DNA of 64,000 bases from an uncultured Lachnospira sp. (GCA_934359185.1 CAKRLE010000011.1:1-64000), one strand, 5' to 3'; shown: positions 1-9,769, counted from the first letter of the stretch. Notes: generated by a model not told the origin, from the letters alone. Translations and numbers: made by a program.

Positions 1-85
1 CTCAATTTCAGATTGTCATTTCTGCAATACTATCACTTAATTGTCATCAAGTTTCTTTGACAAATTCCGATTTGTATTTCTCTTT

Positions 86-120
86 GTTTTAAAAATGGGC
101 AATCCCGATTGGAATTGCCC
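86..120 (-). terminator. Probable rho-independent terminator after lysS
   Basis: Arms GGGCAAT (97-103) and ATTGCCC (114-120) form a hairpin, extendable by a few pairs around a bulge. Read on the minus strand it is followed by an ATTTTT tract (86-96). It lies about 150 bases beyond the lysS stop. Nothing else recognisable was seen in 1-270. Confidence 0.55.
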
Positions 121-270
121 ACTCATTGCACTAATTATGCGATTTTTTCTTGCTTGCACCGATTTCTGCATCAAATGATGTAAGTTTGATGTAAATCGCT
201 GTTTTTTCAGTTTTTTATCAAATGAAGTACGTCCCGTCTATTTGGTAAAACGGTACATCTTTACATCATC

Positions 271-2343
271 TTAATAGAGTTTTGCACCTGCCGGAATGTG
301 GTCATCAACCATCAGAAGATGAAGCTTTTCTTCGCCTTCTTCTTCGTGGATAGCACTGAGGAGCATACCGCAAGAGTCAATGCCCATCATAGCTCTCGGT
401 GGAAGATTTGTGATAGCGATAAGAGTCTTTCCAATCAGTTCTTCCGGCTCATAAAAGCTATGAATACCGCTTAAAATGGTTCTATCTGTGCCTGTTCCGT
501 CATCAAGAGTGAACTGTAACAGTTTCTTTGACTTCGGTACGGCAACACACTCTTTAACCTTTACTGCACGGAAATCTGACTTGCTGAATGTATCAAAATC
601 AACTGCTTCCTCAAATAAAGGCTCTACCTTTACCTTAGAAAAATCAATCTTTTCAGGCTCTGCTTTCACTTCTTCAGCAGCCTTAGATTTTACATCATTT
701 TTCTTATTTACATCATTCAAGGTCTTCATTGTAGGGAACAATAACACATCCCTGATTGCAGCCGAATCTGTAAGCAGCATGACAAGGCGGTCGATACCGT
801 AGCCGATACCACCTGTTGGAGGCATGCCGACTGCAAGTGCATTAAGGAAGTCCTCATCTGTATGCTGAGCTTCCTCATCACCATTCTCTGCATTCTTATC
901 CTGCTGTGTAAAACGCTCTCTCTGGTCGATTGGGTCATTAAGCTCTGAGTAAGCGTTACACATCTCCCATGTGTTGATGAAAAGCTCGAAACGCTCAACC
1001 TTCTCAGGGTCTGATGGCTTCTTCTTAGTAAGTGGAGAGATAGCAAGTGGATGATCCATGATAAATGTAGGCTGGATTAACTTCTCCTCACAGTACTCCT
1101 CGAAGAAAAGGTTGATGATGTCGCCCTTAGTATGACGTTCCTCGAACTCAATTCCTCTCTCCTTAGCAAGAGCCTTAGCTTCCTCATCAGTCTTAACTGT
1201 GTCAAAATCTATGCCTGCATATTCCTTGATTGCATCATTCATAGTAAGTCTTCTGAATGGCTTGCCAAGGTCAATCTCAATTCCATTATAAGTAATCTTA
1301 GTTGTACCACATACAGTCTCAGCAAGATGTCTGAACATACTCTCTGTAAGTTCCATCATTCCTTCATAATCTGTATATGCCTGATAGAGCTCCATAAGTG
1401 TGAATTCTGGATTGTGTCTCGTATCAACACCTTCATTACGATATACTCGCCCTATTTCATAGACTCTCTCAAGACCACCAACAATAAGTCTCTTAAGATA
1501 AAGCTCTAACGAAATACGAAGTTTGACATCCTCATCAAGTGCATTGTAATGAGTCTCGAATGGTCTTGCAGCAGCACCACCTGCATTAGATACAAGTGTT
1601 GGAGTCTCAACTTCCATGAACCCTCTGCCATCAAGGAACTTTCTTATCTCCTTGATAATCATAGATCTCTTTACAAATGTATCCTTAACCTCTGGATTCA
1701 TGATTAAATCAACATATCTCTGACGGTATCTCATATCAGTATCTGTGATTCCATGGAATTTCTCAGGAAGAACCTGTAAGCTCTTAGAAAGAAGTGTAAT
1801 CTGCTCTACATGAACTGATATCTCACCTGTCTTAGTTCTGAATATGAATCCCTTGATACCGAAGATATCACCAATATCTGATTTTTTAAAGTCTGCATAT
1901 GCCTCTTCACCAATAGCATCTCTTGAAATATATGCCTGTATTCTTCCCTTAAGATCAGCAATATTACAGAAAGATGCCTTTCCCATTACTCTCTTGAACA
2001 TCATACGTCCAGCAAAGCTTACATTGATAGGAGAAGCATCCATGATTGCTCTTCTCTCATTATAATCGGCTGTTACAGCTTCTCTTGCCTTCTGCTCATC
2101 CAGACCATCTACATTAACTGCTGGTCTGTCTCCAAGAAGCTCTTTCTCATGAGCCTCATATAAAGCTCTGATTTCGTCTGTGTGATGTGTTACATCATAC
2201 TTAGTTATCTGGAATGGATCCTTGCCGGCTTCCTGTAAAGCCTTAAGCTTCTCCTGACGGTTTCTTATCTGTTCATTAACATCAGGCTGCTGTGCATTCT
2301 TACCGTTAGCTGCCTGTGCGTTCTGTGTATTATTCTCTGCCAC
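271..2343 (-). CDS. lysS: Lysyl-tRNA synthetase (class II) with C-terminal tRNA-binding domain
   Basis: Charges tRNA-Lys with lysine in the cytoplasm. The N-terminal OB-fold anticodon-binding region is followed by a class II catalytic core: motif 2 around '[17 protein letters not shown]' and motif 3 around '[11 protein letters not shown]'. At 690 residues it is far longer than the usual ~490-500. The extra C-terminal ~120 residues (about 567-690, 'FRAVKVKEC...ILSGI...[10 protein letters not shown]') resemble the EMAP/Trbp111-type tRNA-binding domain found at the end of many MetRS. The start is GTG, set by an AAGGAG site nine bases upstream. The gene lies 17 bases after greA, so the two are probably co-transcribed. 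Confidence 0.95.
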   Translation of the reverse strand: MAENNTQNAQAANGKNAQQPDVNEQIRNRQEKLKALQEAGKDPFQITKYDVTHHTDEIRALYEAHEKELLGDRPAVNVDGLDEQKAREAVTADYNERRAIMDASPINVSFAGRMMFKRVMGKASFCNIADLKGRIQAYISRDAIGEEAYADFKKSDIGDIFGIKGFIFRTKTGEISVHVEQITLLSKSLQVLPEKFHGITDTDMRYRQRYVDLIMNPEVKDTFVKRSMIIKEIRKFLDGRGFMEVETPTLVSNAGGAAARPFETHYNALDEDVKLRISLELYLKRLIVGGLERVYEIGRVYRNEGVDTRHNPEFTLMELYQAYTDYEGMMELTESMFRHLAETVCGTTKITYNGIEIDLGKPFRRLTMNDAIKEYAGIDFDTVKTDEEAKALAKERGIEFEERHTKGDIINLFFEEYCEEKLIQPTFIMDHPLAISPLTKKKPSDPEKVERFELFINTWEMCNAYSELNDPIDQRERFTQQDKNAENGDEEAQHTDEDFLNALAVGMPPTGGIGYGIDRLVMLLTDSAAIRDVLLFPTMKTLNDVNKKNDVKSKAAEEVKAEPEKIDFSKVKVEPLFEEAVDFDTFSKSDFRAVKVKECVAVPKSKKLLQFTLDDGTGTDRTILSGIHSFYEPEELIGKTLIAITNLPPRAMMGIDSCGMLLSAIHEEEGEEKLHLLMVDDHIPAGAKLY

Positions 2344-2360
2344 TTTAAAAACTCCTTAAA

Positions 2361-2843
2361 CTAGTTATTAACTTCAATAATCTTATATTCAATCTCTCCA
2401 ACTGGAGCTTCTACCTTAACGATATCGCCAACCTTCTTGCCGATAAGTGCAGCACCAAGTGGTGACTCATTAGAAATCTTATTGTTAAGGCTGTCTGCCT
2501 CTGAAGAACCAACGATTACATACTCAATATCCTCATCATATTCTATATCATGAAGCTTGACAGTACTCTCCATCTTAACCTTGCCGTTATCCTTCTTGCC
2601 TGAGGCATCATCCTGGATAATCTCTGCATTTTTTAAGATTTCCTCGAGTTCAGCAATCTGCGCCTCGATATCTCTCTGCTCATCTTTAGCTGCATCATAC
2701 TCAGCATTTTCTGAAAGGTCACCCTGCTCTCTTGCTTCTTTAAGCTTCTGAGCTACTTCCTTTCTTCTGACAACCTTAAGGTTCTCAAGTAATGCAACTC
2801 TTTCGTCATAACCTCTCTTAGTAAGAAACTGCTTCTCTGCCAT
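2361..2843 (-). CDS. greA: Transcription elongation factor GreA
   Basis: Rescues backtracked RNA polymerase by stimulating transcript cleavage. The 160-residue protein has the standard arrangement: an N-terminal antiparallel coiled coil (about 10-75) whose tip carries the acidic 'DLSENAEYDAAK' segment, then the FKBP-like C-terminal domain with 'SPLGAALIGKKVGD'. An ATG four codons upstream is open, but its codon lies within the GAGGAG ribosome binding site of the ATG at 2843, so the later start is preferred. It precedes lysS by 17 bases, a common pairing in Firmicutes. Confidence 0.95.
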   Translation of the reverse strand: MAEKQFLTKRGYDERVALLENLKVVRRKEVAQKLKEAREQGDLSENAEYDAAKDEQRDIEAQIAELEEILKNAEIIQDDASGKKDNGKVKMESTVKLHDIEYDEDIEYVIVGSSEADSLNNKISNESPLGAALIGKKVGDIVKVEAPVGEIEYKIIEVNN

Positions 2844-2985
2844 ATTACTCCTCATTTCTGCAACACAATATTACTTCCTGTATCAATCTGTATCAGGTGT
2901 GCACTAACACAGACCCCCGCATAAATGCACAATATCTGAACATTTATACCTATCCTATAATTAACACTAGTCAAAATATTATATA

Positions 2986-3951
2986 CTAGCCGCACATTTC
3001 TGTCAATGCCTCACATAAAGCTTCGAGCTGCTCCATATGCTCAACATGGTTTACTTCATTGCGAAGCCCAGATGCATGTTTCATTCCTGCCGTATACCAC
3101 GCAAAATGCTTTCTCATCTCACGGATTCCCGTATACTCACCTTTTACCTCGACAAGCATCCTCGCATGCCTTAATATCATATCACGGATTTGCGTGATAT
3201 CTGGTTGAACCATCTCTTTGCCAGAGCTTAGATACTCATTAATCTGGTCAAATATCCATGGGTTGCCTCTTGCGCCTCTTCCTATCATCACACCGTCACA
3301 CCCGGTCTGTTTCATCATATCAACCGCATCCTGCCCTGTAAGTATATCTCCATTACCAATAACAGGAATTGACACATTCGCTTTGACTCTTGCTATGACA
3401 TCCCAGTCTGCCTTGCCTGAATAATACTGTTCTCTTGTCCTTCCATGAACTGCTACTGCCGCTCCTCCTGACTCTTGGATTATTCTTGCAATCTCTGGCG
3501 CATTGATACTCTGTGAATTAAACCCTGCCCTGATTTTAACAGTGACAGGCTTATTTATTGCATTTGCCATGGCCTCTACTATTCTGCCGACAAGCACCGG
3601 GTCTTTCATAAGCGCTGAACCCTCTCCGTTATTGACAACCTTGGGAACTGGACATCCCATATTGACATCAATTACATCAAATGGTCTCTCCTCAAGCCTT
3701 TTTGCCATATCAGCCATAATCTGCGGGTCTGAGCCAAATAACTGGACAGCTATAGGATTCTCGCCTTCTGTTACATTAAGAAGTGCTTCTGTATTCTTAT
3801 TATTATATAATATTGCCTTGGCACTTACCATTTCTGTATACAGGTAACCACATCCATTTTCCTTACACAGAAGCCTGAACGGAAGGTCTGTAACCCCAGC
3901 CATGGGAGCCAGTGCAACATTTCCTTTAATCTCTACATTTCCAATCTTCAT
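2986..3951 (-). CDS. dusB: tRNA-dihydrouridine synthase (DusB/NifR3 family)
   Basis: FMN enzyme that reduces uridines in the tRNA D-loop with NAD(P)H. It is a TIM barrel with 'LAPMAGVTDLPFR' near the N-terminus, the catalytic-Cys region 'DVNMGCPVPKV' (Cys of GCP), 'VHGRTREQYYSG' and the phosphate-binding 'GNGDI' and 'MIGRGARGNPWIF' segments. At 321 residues it is full length for DusB. It is the last gene of a five-gene minus-strand run starting at argF, six bases after the preceding small gene. About 140 bases separate it from greA. Confidence 0.93.
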   Translation of the reverse strand: MKIGNVEIKGNVALAPMAGVTDLPFRLLCKENGCGYLYTEMVSAKAILYNNKNTEALLNVTEGENPIAVQLFGSDPQIMADMAKRLEERPFDVIDVNMGCPVPKVVNNGEGSALMKDPVLVGRIVEAMANAINKPVTVKIRAGFNSQSINAPEIARIIQESGGAAVAVHGRTREQYYSGKADWDVIARVKANVSIPVIGNGDILTGQDAVDMMKQTGCDGVMIGRGARGNPWIFDQINEYLSSGKEMVQPDITQIRDMILRHARMLVEVKGEYTGIREMRKHFAWYTAGMKHASGLRNEVNHVEHMEQLEALCEALTEMCG

Positions 3952-3957
3952 CGCCAG

Positions 3958-4287
3958 TTACTCAATTCCCATAAAAAATACTTTGTAGAACATCTCCACC
4001 GACTCAAGCAGTTCACGCTTCTCATACTGAAGCTTCTTAATAAGCATTCCGCATGCTATATCATCATACAGCAGGTCGCCCTCATCCACTTCTGTTCGAA
4101 ACATTAATGTTCCTTCTTCATCAAATACAAGCTTTAATATTCCACCAACTTCCTCCGTGAACAGGACACACATTATTTTAAGGTCATCCTTAATCTCATC
4201 TGGAAGCTTGTTAAAATCTTCATTAAGATAGAATTTCTTATCATATGCGCTTGATGCACATAATATTATCTCTTTATCATCAAACAT
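3958..4287 (-). CDS. Small uncharacterised protein (DUF6145-like)
   Basis: A 109-residue acidic soluble protein without signal peptide, membrane segment or recognisable catalytic motif. It opens with 'MFDDKEIILCASSAYDKKFY' and appears to be an alpha/beta protein with a beta-rich middle. I think it matches the Lachnospiraceae family DUF6145, but that is from memory. Its start overlaps the birA stop by eight bases and dusB follows six bases later, so it is translated within the birA-dusB operon. Its role is unknown; overlap with birA and dusB suggests a conserved but minor housekeeping role. Confidence 0.7.
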   Translation of the reverse strand: MFDDKEIILCASSAYDKKFYLNEDFNKLPDEIKDDLKIMCVLFTEEVGGILKLVFDEEGTLMFRTEVDEGDLLYDDIACGMLIKKLQYEKRELLESVEMFYKVFFMGIE

Positions 4288-5284
4288 ATCCGTATAATCC
4301 TCTCACCGAAACTTCGCCAGCAACTATTTTTTCCACTGTTCCATCAGATTTCTTAACGATAAGCCGTCCTTCCTCGTCTATTCCAGCTGCTGCTGCCGTG
4401 TACTCACTATCTCTTTCTATAATTCTTACTTCTCTTCCAGCATTGATAAGGCACTTGTTATAATCCTCCATAAGCCCTGATAAATCGCAGGTCTTTACAA
4501 ACTCCTTATAATATCCTGTAAAATGTCTTGCAAATGCAGCTATTATATCACTTCTCTTAACATGGTCATTAGTCTGGACATATATAGATGACGCTGTATC
4601 TTTGATTGAATCATCAAAATCTGTAGTATTGACGTTGATTCCAATTCCCACAACAACATAATTAATCTGTTCAAGCTCTGCACTCATCTCTGTAAGAATT
4701 CCACATATCTTCCTGTCTCCAAGCACAATGTCGTTAGGCCACTTTATCATGCACTCTGCATCAGAATCAGTGTCATTCTTTACAACCTCTGCAATTGCCC
4801 TGGCTGTAGCCATAGCCACAACTATTGTAAGCATTGATGCATCATATGGCTTGATATCCGGACGCAGAAGCAGACTCATCCAGATTCCGCTTCCCGCAGG
4901 AGATATCCAGCTTCTTCCCCGTCTTCCTTTGCCTCCTGTCTGACATTCAGTTACAAACAATGTTCCTGACTCCTCGCCTGCCTCTGCTGCAAGCTTCGCT
5001 CTTGTATTAGTCGAATCAGTCTCATCATAGTAAACTACTTTTTTTACAGCCATCCCATCCTGCAGCTGGCTTTCTATCTCTTCTTTAGTAATGATATCCG
5101 GGTACTCAACAATGCGGTATCCTTTATTGGACACCGCATCAAATTCATAGCCTTCTTCTTTTAACTGATTGACATATTTCCAGACTGCCGTCCTTGACAC
5201 TCCAAATGTCTCGCAAAGACTCTGTCCAGAGATATATCCATCTGAATTTCTTAACATTTTTAATATACTAGTCTTAATATCCAT
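4280..5284 (-). CDS. birA: Bifunctional biotin operon repressor / biotin-protein ligase
   Basis: Activates biotin with ATP and attaches it to carboxylase or decarboxylase carrier lysines; the N-terminal winged helix (about 1-65, 'ISGQSLCETFGVSRTAVWKY') makes it a DNA-binding repressor as in E. coli and B. subtilis BirA. The ligase domain shows 'GGKGRRGRSWISPAGSGIW' and the 'KWPNDI' motif, followed by the SH3-like C-terminal domain. The ATG at 5284 overlaps the preceding TGA (TGATG) and has GGAG ten bases upstream; the open frame extends seven codons further without a ribosome binding site. No biotin genes are in the window, so targets cannot be named. Confidence 0.94.
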   Translation of the reverse strand: MDIKTSILKMLRNSDGYISGQSLCETFGVSRTAVWKYVNQLKEEGYEFDAVSNKGYRIVEYPDIITKEEIESQLQDGMAVKKVVYYDETDSTNTRAKLAAEAGEESGTLFVTECQTGGKGRRGRSWISPAGSGIWMSLLLRPDIKPYDASMLTIVVAMATARAIAEVVKNDTDSDAECMIKWPNDIVLGDRKICGILTEMSAELEQINYVVVGIGINVNTTDFDDSIKDTASSIYVQTNDHVKRSDIIAAFARHFTGYYKEFVKTCDLSGLMEDYNKCLINAGREVRIIERDSEYTAAAAGIDEEGRLIVKKSDGTVEKIVAGEVSVRGLYGYV

Positions 5285-5568
5285 CAGCGTACTACTCCAA
5301 GGCACATAATTGCTAATATGTATATAACCACTGCTGCCACAATAAGAACTATTGCAGCTGTCCTGTTCTGATTCATCAGCTTCTTAATTCCTGACAGCAG
5401 ATTAACTGTTCCACCCGCAAAAAATGTTATTGGAAACAATATCCCACTGCTGCTTCTAAGAAACAGTATAATAACCGCCATAACTGCCACAAATACACAT
5501 AATACTATATTAGCATAGTCTATTATCATCTTAGCTCTTCTGTATGATCCAGTTGTTGTATAATACAT
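5284..5568 (-). CDS. Small three-helix membrane protein
   Basis: A 94-residue hydrophobic protein with three predicted membrane segments (about 18-37, 43-62 and 71-90). A short loop with 'SGIKKLMNQNR' separates the last two. No family was recognised with certainty. It is wedged between argF (12 bases upstream) and birA (stop and start overlapping by one base), so it is firmly inside the argF-dusB operon. No cysteine cluster or obvious ligand-binding motif was seen. Confidence 0.75.
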   Translation of the reverse strand: MYYTTTGSYRRAKMIIDYANIVLCVFVAVMAVIILFLRSSSGILFPITFFAGGTVNLLSGIKKLMNQNRTAAIVLIVAAVVIYILAIMCLGVVR

Positions 5569-5580
5569 CTAAACCTCTTC

Positions 5581-6576
5581 CTACTTGTATGCTCCAAGTG
5601 TTGCTGCCATAACTGCTTTGATTGTATGCATTCTGTTCTCTGCTTCCTGGAAAACAACCGACTGCTCTGACTCAAATACTTCATCTGTTACTTCCATCTC
5701 TGTAAGACCATATTTCTCATAAATCTGTGAACCAATCTTAGTCTTAAGGTCATGGAAAGCTGGAAGACAATGCATGAATATTGCATCCTTAGAAGCATTT
5801 TTCATAACATCACTGTTAACCTGATATGGAGAAAGTGCTTTAATTCTCTCATTCCATACCTCATCTGGCTCACCCATAGATACCCATACATCTGTATATA
5901 TTACATCAGCGTCCTTAGTTGCTTCCTTGACATTCTCAGAAAGTGTTACTGAGCCGCCACTCTCCTTTGCCCACTCTTCACACTGTGCTACAAGGTCTGC
6001 TGCCGGGAAATATTCCTTTGATGTACATGCTGTGTAATGAAGTCCTAACTTAGCACACACAATCATAAGTGAATTACCCATGTTGTACCTTGCGTCACCC
6101 ATGTATACAAACTTAACACCTTTTAATCTTCCAAGACACTCTCTTACAGTAAGCATATCTGCTAACATCTGTGTTGGGTGATATTCATTAGTAAGTCCGT
6201 TCCATACTGGCACTTTAGAATACTTGGCAAGATCCTCAACTATTGTCTGTTCAAATCCTCTGTATTCAATTCCGTCATACATTCCTGCAAGAACTCTGGC
6301 TGTATCTGCAATACTCTCTTTCTTGCCAATCTGTGAACCTGTTGGATCAAGATATGTTGTTCCCATTCCAAGATCATGCGCAGCTACTTCAAATGAACAT
6401 CTTGTTCTTGTGCTTGTCTTTTCAAATATAAGTGCTACATTCTTACCAATAAGCGGCTGTTCAACAATTCCTTTGTGCTTCTTATCTTTAAGCTCTGCTG
6501 CTAAATCTATCATGAATAATATCTCCTCTGGAGTGAAATCCTTCAGAGTTAAAAAGTCTCTTCCCTTTAAATCCAT
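5581..6576 (-). CDS. argF: Ornithine carbamoyltransferase
   Basis: Forms citrulline from ornithine and carbamoyl phosphate in arginine synthesis (or the reverse in catabolism). The carbamoyl-phosphate signature 'STRTRCSFE', the '[11 protein letters not shown]' loop and the ornithine/catalytic 'HCLPAF' motif are present, and length (331 residues) is normal. A start seven codons upstream lacks a ribosome binding site, whereas the ATG at 6576 has AGGTGG eight bases before it and gives the usual [10 protein letters not shown]-terminus. It heads the argF / membrane protein / birA / small protein / dusB run. No arc or other arg genes are nearby, so anabolic versus catabolic use is open. Confidence 0.93.
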   Translation of the reverse strand: MDLKGRDFLTLKDFTPEEILFMIDLAAELKDKKHKGIVEQPLIGKNVALIFEKTSTRTRCSFEVAAHDLGMGTTYLDPTGSQIGKKESIADTARVLAGMYDGIEYRGFEQTIVEDLAKYSKVPVWNGLTNEYHPTQMLADMLTVRECLGRLKGVKFVYMGDARYNMGNSLMIVCAKLGLHYTACTSKEYFPAADLVAQCEEWAKESGGSVTLSENVKEATKDADVIYTDVWVSMGEPDEVWNERIKALSPYQVNSDVMKNASKDAIFMHCLPAFHDLKTKIGSQIYEKYGLTEMEVTDEVFESEQSVVFQEAENRMHTIKAVMAATLGAYK

Positions 6577-6659
6577 ATCCTTATCCACCTTTCTCATGTC
6601 TGGTATTTTAGTTCTTAAAAGTTACCTATATGAAAATAATTCTATCGCAAACACCTATT

Positions 6660-6714
6660 TTTTGCAAGTAAAACAGCAAGCCAGGGTATCAATTATGAAC
6701 ACCCTGGCTTGCTG
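6660..6714 (-). terminator. Strong terminator after the SleB-like gene
   Basis: A perfect 14-bp stem (arms 6674-6687 and 6701-6714) around a 13-base loop, followed on the minus strand by TTTT and an A/T-rich stretch. It lies about 30 bases beyond the stop of the gene at 6745 and separates it from argF. Confidence 0.85.
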
Positions 6715-6744
6715 CTGGCAGATTATAATATTTATCACTTTCAA

Positions 6745-7878
6745 TTAGTAAAATACATGGCTTCCAATAATCGTGAAGCTTGATAATGTCTCTAATGCCA
6801 CACTGTATGATGGACGGAACGCTGTGTAGTTACCTACATTATTAGTTCCTGATAACGCATCCATAGCTGCTTTAAGACATTCCTGATTTCTTGGACCTGC
6901 ATTAAGTCTTGCCTGAAATGCGCTGCTTGGACCACCTGCTCCATCCGATACACCTGAAAACTGTGCTCTTGCATACACAACACCTGGTATGCTGTTAGGA
7001 TATCTTGTATTTCTTATTCTGTTAAGAACTACATTGGCAACAGCAAGCTTGCCATCATATGACTCCCATGCTGCTTCCCAGTCAATAACACATGCTAATA
7101 TCCACACTTCCTGCTCTGATACATTCATTGTAGGGTTGTAAGATACATCAATATTCTGCATAGCAGCTGCTATCTTGGCAGCCTTTGCTTCCTCTGCTTT
7201 TCTTGCAGCCTCTGCTGCTGCCGCTTCCTCTGCTGCAATCTCCTCCACAGTCTTTCCAAATGGAAGGTTATAATTAAGAGCCATATCAGCATCTATAACA
7301 TACCCATCTCCATTGTCTGTAGAAACTATCATATAGTCGCCACATTTTCCTACAGCTGGAAGCTCCACACCATTCTCAAGTGTGTATGCGACCTCTGATT
7401 TATCTGGACCTGCATATACATACGCAACATCCGACATAACTGTCGCTGTCATATCACCGCCGATTGCCTCTGCTTCATCATCGAAGCAAAGATATGGTGT
7501 GCTTACATAACCTTCAAGTTCACCCGACACAAGTCTCGTCCATTCAGAACCGCTCTCAACAACCTCTGCGATATTATCTGTAAATAACTTTCCTGCAACC
7601 TCAGAACTTTCATCTGGTTCAGTATAGACGTTGAGATAATCATCAACGATACCTACTGCCAGTCCTGTATATATACCTGTAACCTTCTCTTTCTGTGCTC
7701 CTGATAACACAATGTCTGCTGTATTCTCAGAATATGTTGCTTCCCTTGTAACAGGTTCTGCAACTTCAACCATCTTTAAGGTAGTAACTGCTTTTCGCAT
7801 CACTGGCATGAGAGGCATAAAAAATGCCACCATCATAACACCAAGATACAAAAAAACTTTGCTACGAATATGCCTCAT
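6745..7878 (-). CDS. Secreted SleB-like cell-wall hydrolase with SH3 domains
   Basis: A 377-residue exported wall enzyme. An N-terminal signal/membrane segment (about 6-25) is followed by two bacterial SH3-like repeats (roughly 65-205) that probably bind peptidoglycan. An Ala/Glu/Lys-rich coiled linker (about 225-245) leads to a C-terminal Hydrolase_2 (SleB-type) domain with the 'DGKLAVANVVLNRI' motif and a preceding acidic 'DWEAAW' that would hold the catalytic Glu. SleB enzymes cleave cortex or vegetative peptidoglycan as lytic transglycosylases. The ATG at 7878 has AAGGAA seven bases upstream; the frame extends 29 codons more without support. It is monocistronic, with its own promoter and terminator. 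Confidence 0.88.
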   Translation of the reverse strand: MRHIRSKVFLYLGVMMVAFFMPLMPVMRKAVTTLKMVEVAEPVTREATYSENTADIVLSGAQKEKVTGIYTGLAVGIVDDYLNVYTEPDESSEVAGKLFTDNIAEVVESGSEWTRLVSGELEGYVSTPYLCFDDEAEAIGGDMTATVMSDVAYVYAGPDKSEVAYTLENGVELPAVGKCGDYMIVSTDNGDGYVIDADMALNYNLPFGKTVEEIAAEEAAAAEAARKAEEAKAAKIAAAMQNIDVSYNPTMNVSEQEVWILACVIDWEAAWESYDGKLAVANVVLNRIRNTRYPNSIPGVVYARAQFSGVSDGAGGPSSAFQARLNAGPRNQECLKAAMDALSGTNNVGNYTAFRPSYSVALETLSSFTIIGSHVFY

Positions 7879-7919
7879 AGAAAATTCCTTTCTCGATATT
7901 ATATTACTATAATATTCAG

Positions 7920-7945
7920 CAAATGTTACATAAATGTTACATTTG
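7920..7945 (-). promoter_or_regulatory. Candidate operator palindrome before the SleB-like gene
   Basis: A 26-base imperfect palindrome with arms CAAATGT and ACATTTG, containing the direct repeat AAATGTTAC twice and a third GTTAC just outside. It sits between the -10 element and the start codon. The bound regulator is unknown. Confidence 0.5.
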
Positions 7946-7955
7946 TTACGACAGC

Positions 7956-7984
7956 ATTGTAACAAAGTTTAATATTTTTGTCAA
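7956..7984 (-). promoter_or_regulatory. Sigma-A type promoter for the SleB-like gene
   Basis: On the minus strand: TTGACA (7979-7984), 17-base spacer, TACAAT (7956-7961). It is close to consensus, and about 80 bases upstream of the chosen start. Confidence 0.75.
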
Positions 7985-8014
7985 ATTTCTTCCATAAATC
8001 GTAAAAATTATTGC

Positions 8015-8791
8015 TTATCTTCTCTGTCTTGCGGCCTCGAAAGCCAGCACTGTACAAGCGATTGCAGCATTTAGCGACTCAACTTTTCCCGCCATAGGAA
8101 TCTTAACCAAACAATCTGCCATGGCTGCTGCTTCATCGGTAAGTCCATTGCCTTCATTGCCTATCATGAATGCTGTTCCACCTGTATAATCCATGTCTGT
8201 ATATGCACCCTTTCCATCAAGATGTGCAGCATATACTTTGACTCCATTATTTTTTATTTTTTCTATGGTTTCTAATAGATTATCTGTTATAAGATATGGA
8301 ACCCTGAATATCGAGCCCATTGTAGAACGTATTACCTTGGGATTGTATACATCAACTGAATTAGAGCTTATTATAACTCCGCTTGCTCCAGCCGCTTCTC
8401 CCATTCTTATGATTGTACCCAGATTACCAGGGTCCTGCAGATTCTCAACACAGAGTATCAACGGTGCCGCTTTGCTTTCCTTACCGGATAATATATCCGA
8501 TAATGTATATTCCATCATTCTGACAACTGCCATAATTCCCTGTGGTGTCTTTGTATCAGACATATGATTGTATACATTATCACTTACAATCTCTGCCTTA
8601 TTGCCATATGCATTACCATTATTATCTGCGAAAGTCTCAGACATATACACTTTAACAAGGGCATCAGAAGGTATCTCTGATACCATTCTTATGCCCTCAA
8701 CAACATATTCTTTATCTTCTCTTCTTGCCTTTGCCCTGGATAAAAGCGATATAACATGCTTTACCTGGGCGCTACCTGTACTTGTTATCAT
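8015..8791 (-). CDS. SpoU/TrmH-family RNA 2'-O-ribose methyltransferase
   Basis: SAM-dependent methylation of ribose in rRNA or tRNA. The 258-residue protein has an N-terminal substrate-binding segment (about 1-85) and the C-terminal knotted SPOUT domain with all three motifs: 'NLGTIIRMGEAAGA', 'FMIGNEGNGL' and 'ESLNAAIACTVLAFEA'. The layout matches the RlmB/YsgA group of 23S rRNA methylases, but the exact nucleotide cannot be read from sequence. It starts three bases after the pfkA stop, so it is the distal gene of a pfkA operon. Confidence 0.9.
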   Translation of the reverse strand: MITSTGSAQVKHVISLLSRAKARREDKEYVVEGIRMVSEIPSDALVKVYMSETFADNNGNAYGNKAEIVSDNVYNHMSDTKTPQGIMAVVRMMEYTLSDILSGKESKAAPLILCVENLQDPGNLGTIIRMGEAAGASGVIISSNSVDVYNPKVIRSTMGSIFRVPYLITDNLLETIEKIKNNGVKVYAAHLDGKGAYTDMDYTGGTAFMIGNEGNGLTDEAAAMADCLVKIPMAGKVESLNAAIACTVLAFEAARQRR

Positions 8792-8794
8792 ATA

Positions 8795-9769
8795 TTACCT
8801 TGAAAGCAATGTGCTGATATTAAACTCATATTCGCTGATATCTTTCTTCATTGCTAAAGCTTCATCAATATCATAATCTACAAACTTACCATCTTTGTAT
8901 GCAACTACACGATTGCTCTTGCCTTCTCCTAAAAGATCTACAGCATATGCTCCCATAACTGATGCATACATCCTGTCCTTACATGTTGGAGAACCACCAC
9001 GCTGCATATATCCAAGGATAGTTGCTCTTGTCTCTATACCTGTAGCAGCTTCAATTCTTCTTGCCATGCCTGTAGAATGACCTATTCCCTCTGCGTTGAT
9101 AATAAGATGATGCTTCTTTCCTCTCTTACGACCTTCAATGATGTGATTGATAAGTGTCTGCTCATCATTATCATATCTTTCTGGAAGAAGAATGTCCTCT
9201 GCACCATTGGCAATACCACACCATAATGCTATATATCCAGCATTACGTCCCATAACCTCGATAATTGAACATCTCTCATGTGATGTAGATGTATCTCTTA
9301 TCTTGTCAATAGCTTCCATAGCTGTATTAACCGCTGTATCAAATCCAATTGTGTAATCTGTACATGCTATATCAAGGTCAATCGTTCCAGGAAGTCCGAT
9401 AGTGTTAACACCATTCTCTGCAAGTTTCTGTGCTCCTCTGAATGAACCATCTCCACCGATTACGACAATTCCGTCAATCTTGTGTTTCTTACATACCTCT
9501 GCCGCCTGCTTCTGACCCTCTGGAGTCATGAATTCCATACATCTTGCCGTATAAAGGACTGTACCACCTCTTGAGATGATATCTGATACACTTCTCTTAT
9601 CCATGTCAATAACTTCGTCATTGATAAGACCATTGTATCCTTTCTGTATACCCTTAACTTTCATTCCTTTATTCAGAGCAGTTCTGACCACAGCTCTTAT
9701 CGCTGCATTCATTCCAGGTGCGTCACCACCACTTGTTAGTACACCAATTGTTTTAATCTCTTTTGCCAT
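8795..9769 (-). CDS. pfkA: ATP-dependent 6-phosphofructokinase
   Basis: Commits fructose 6-phosphate to glycolysis. The 324-residue protein shows the ATP-binding 'GGDAPGMNAAIRA' start, the 'GGDGS' motif whose second Gly favours ATP over pyrophosphate, 'EVMGRNAGYIALW' and 'GYMQRGGSPT'. The active-site segment reads 'GTIDLDIACTDYTIGFDTA'; most bacterial PFKs have TIDND, so Leu replaces Asn while both Asp residues are kept. It is preceded by its own promoter and placed after dnaE, an arrangement widespread in Firmicutes. Confidence 0.95.
   Translation of the reverse strand: MAKEIKTIGVLTSGGDAPGMNAAIRAVVRTALNKGMKVKGIQKGYNGLINDEVIDMDKRSVSDIISRGGTVLYTARCMEFMTPEGQKQAAEVCKKHKIDGIVVIGGDGSFRGAQKLAENGVNTIGLPGTIDLDIACTDYTIGFDTAVNTAMEAIDKIRDTSTSHERCSIIEVMGRNAGYIALWCGIANGAEDILLPERYDNDEQTLINHIIEGRKRGKKHHLIINAEGIGHSTGMARRIEAATGIETRATILGYMQRGGSPTCKDRMYASVMGAYAVDLLGEGKSNRVVAYKDGKFVDYDIDEALAMKKDISEYEFNISTLLSR

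Noticed and set aside
726..1046. Minus-strand frame of 106 residues inside lysS
   Set aside because: Lies wholly within lysS in another frame, has a biased Leu/Ser/Arg-rich composition and no ribosome binding site; treated as a shadow.
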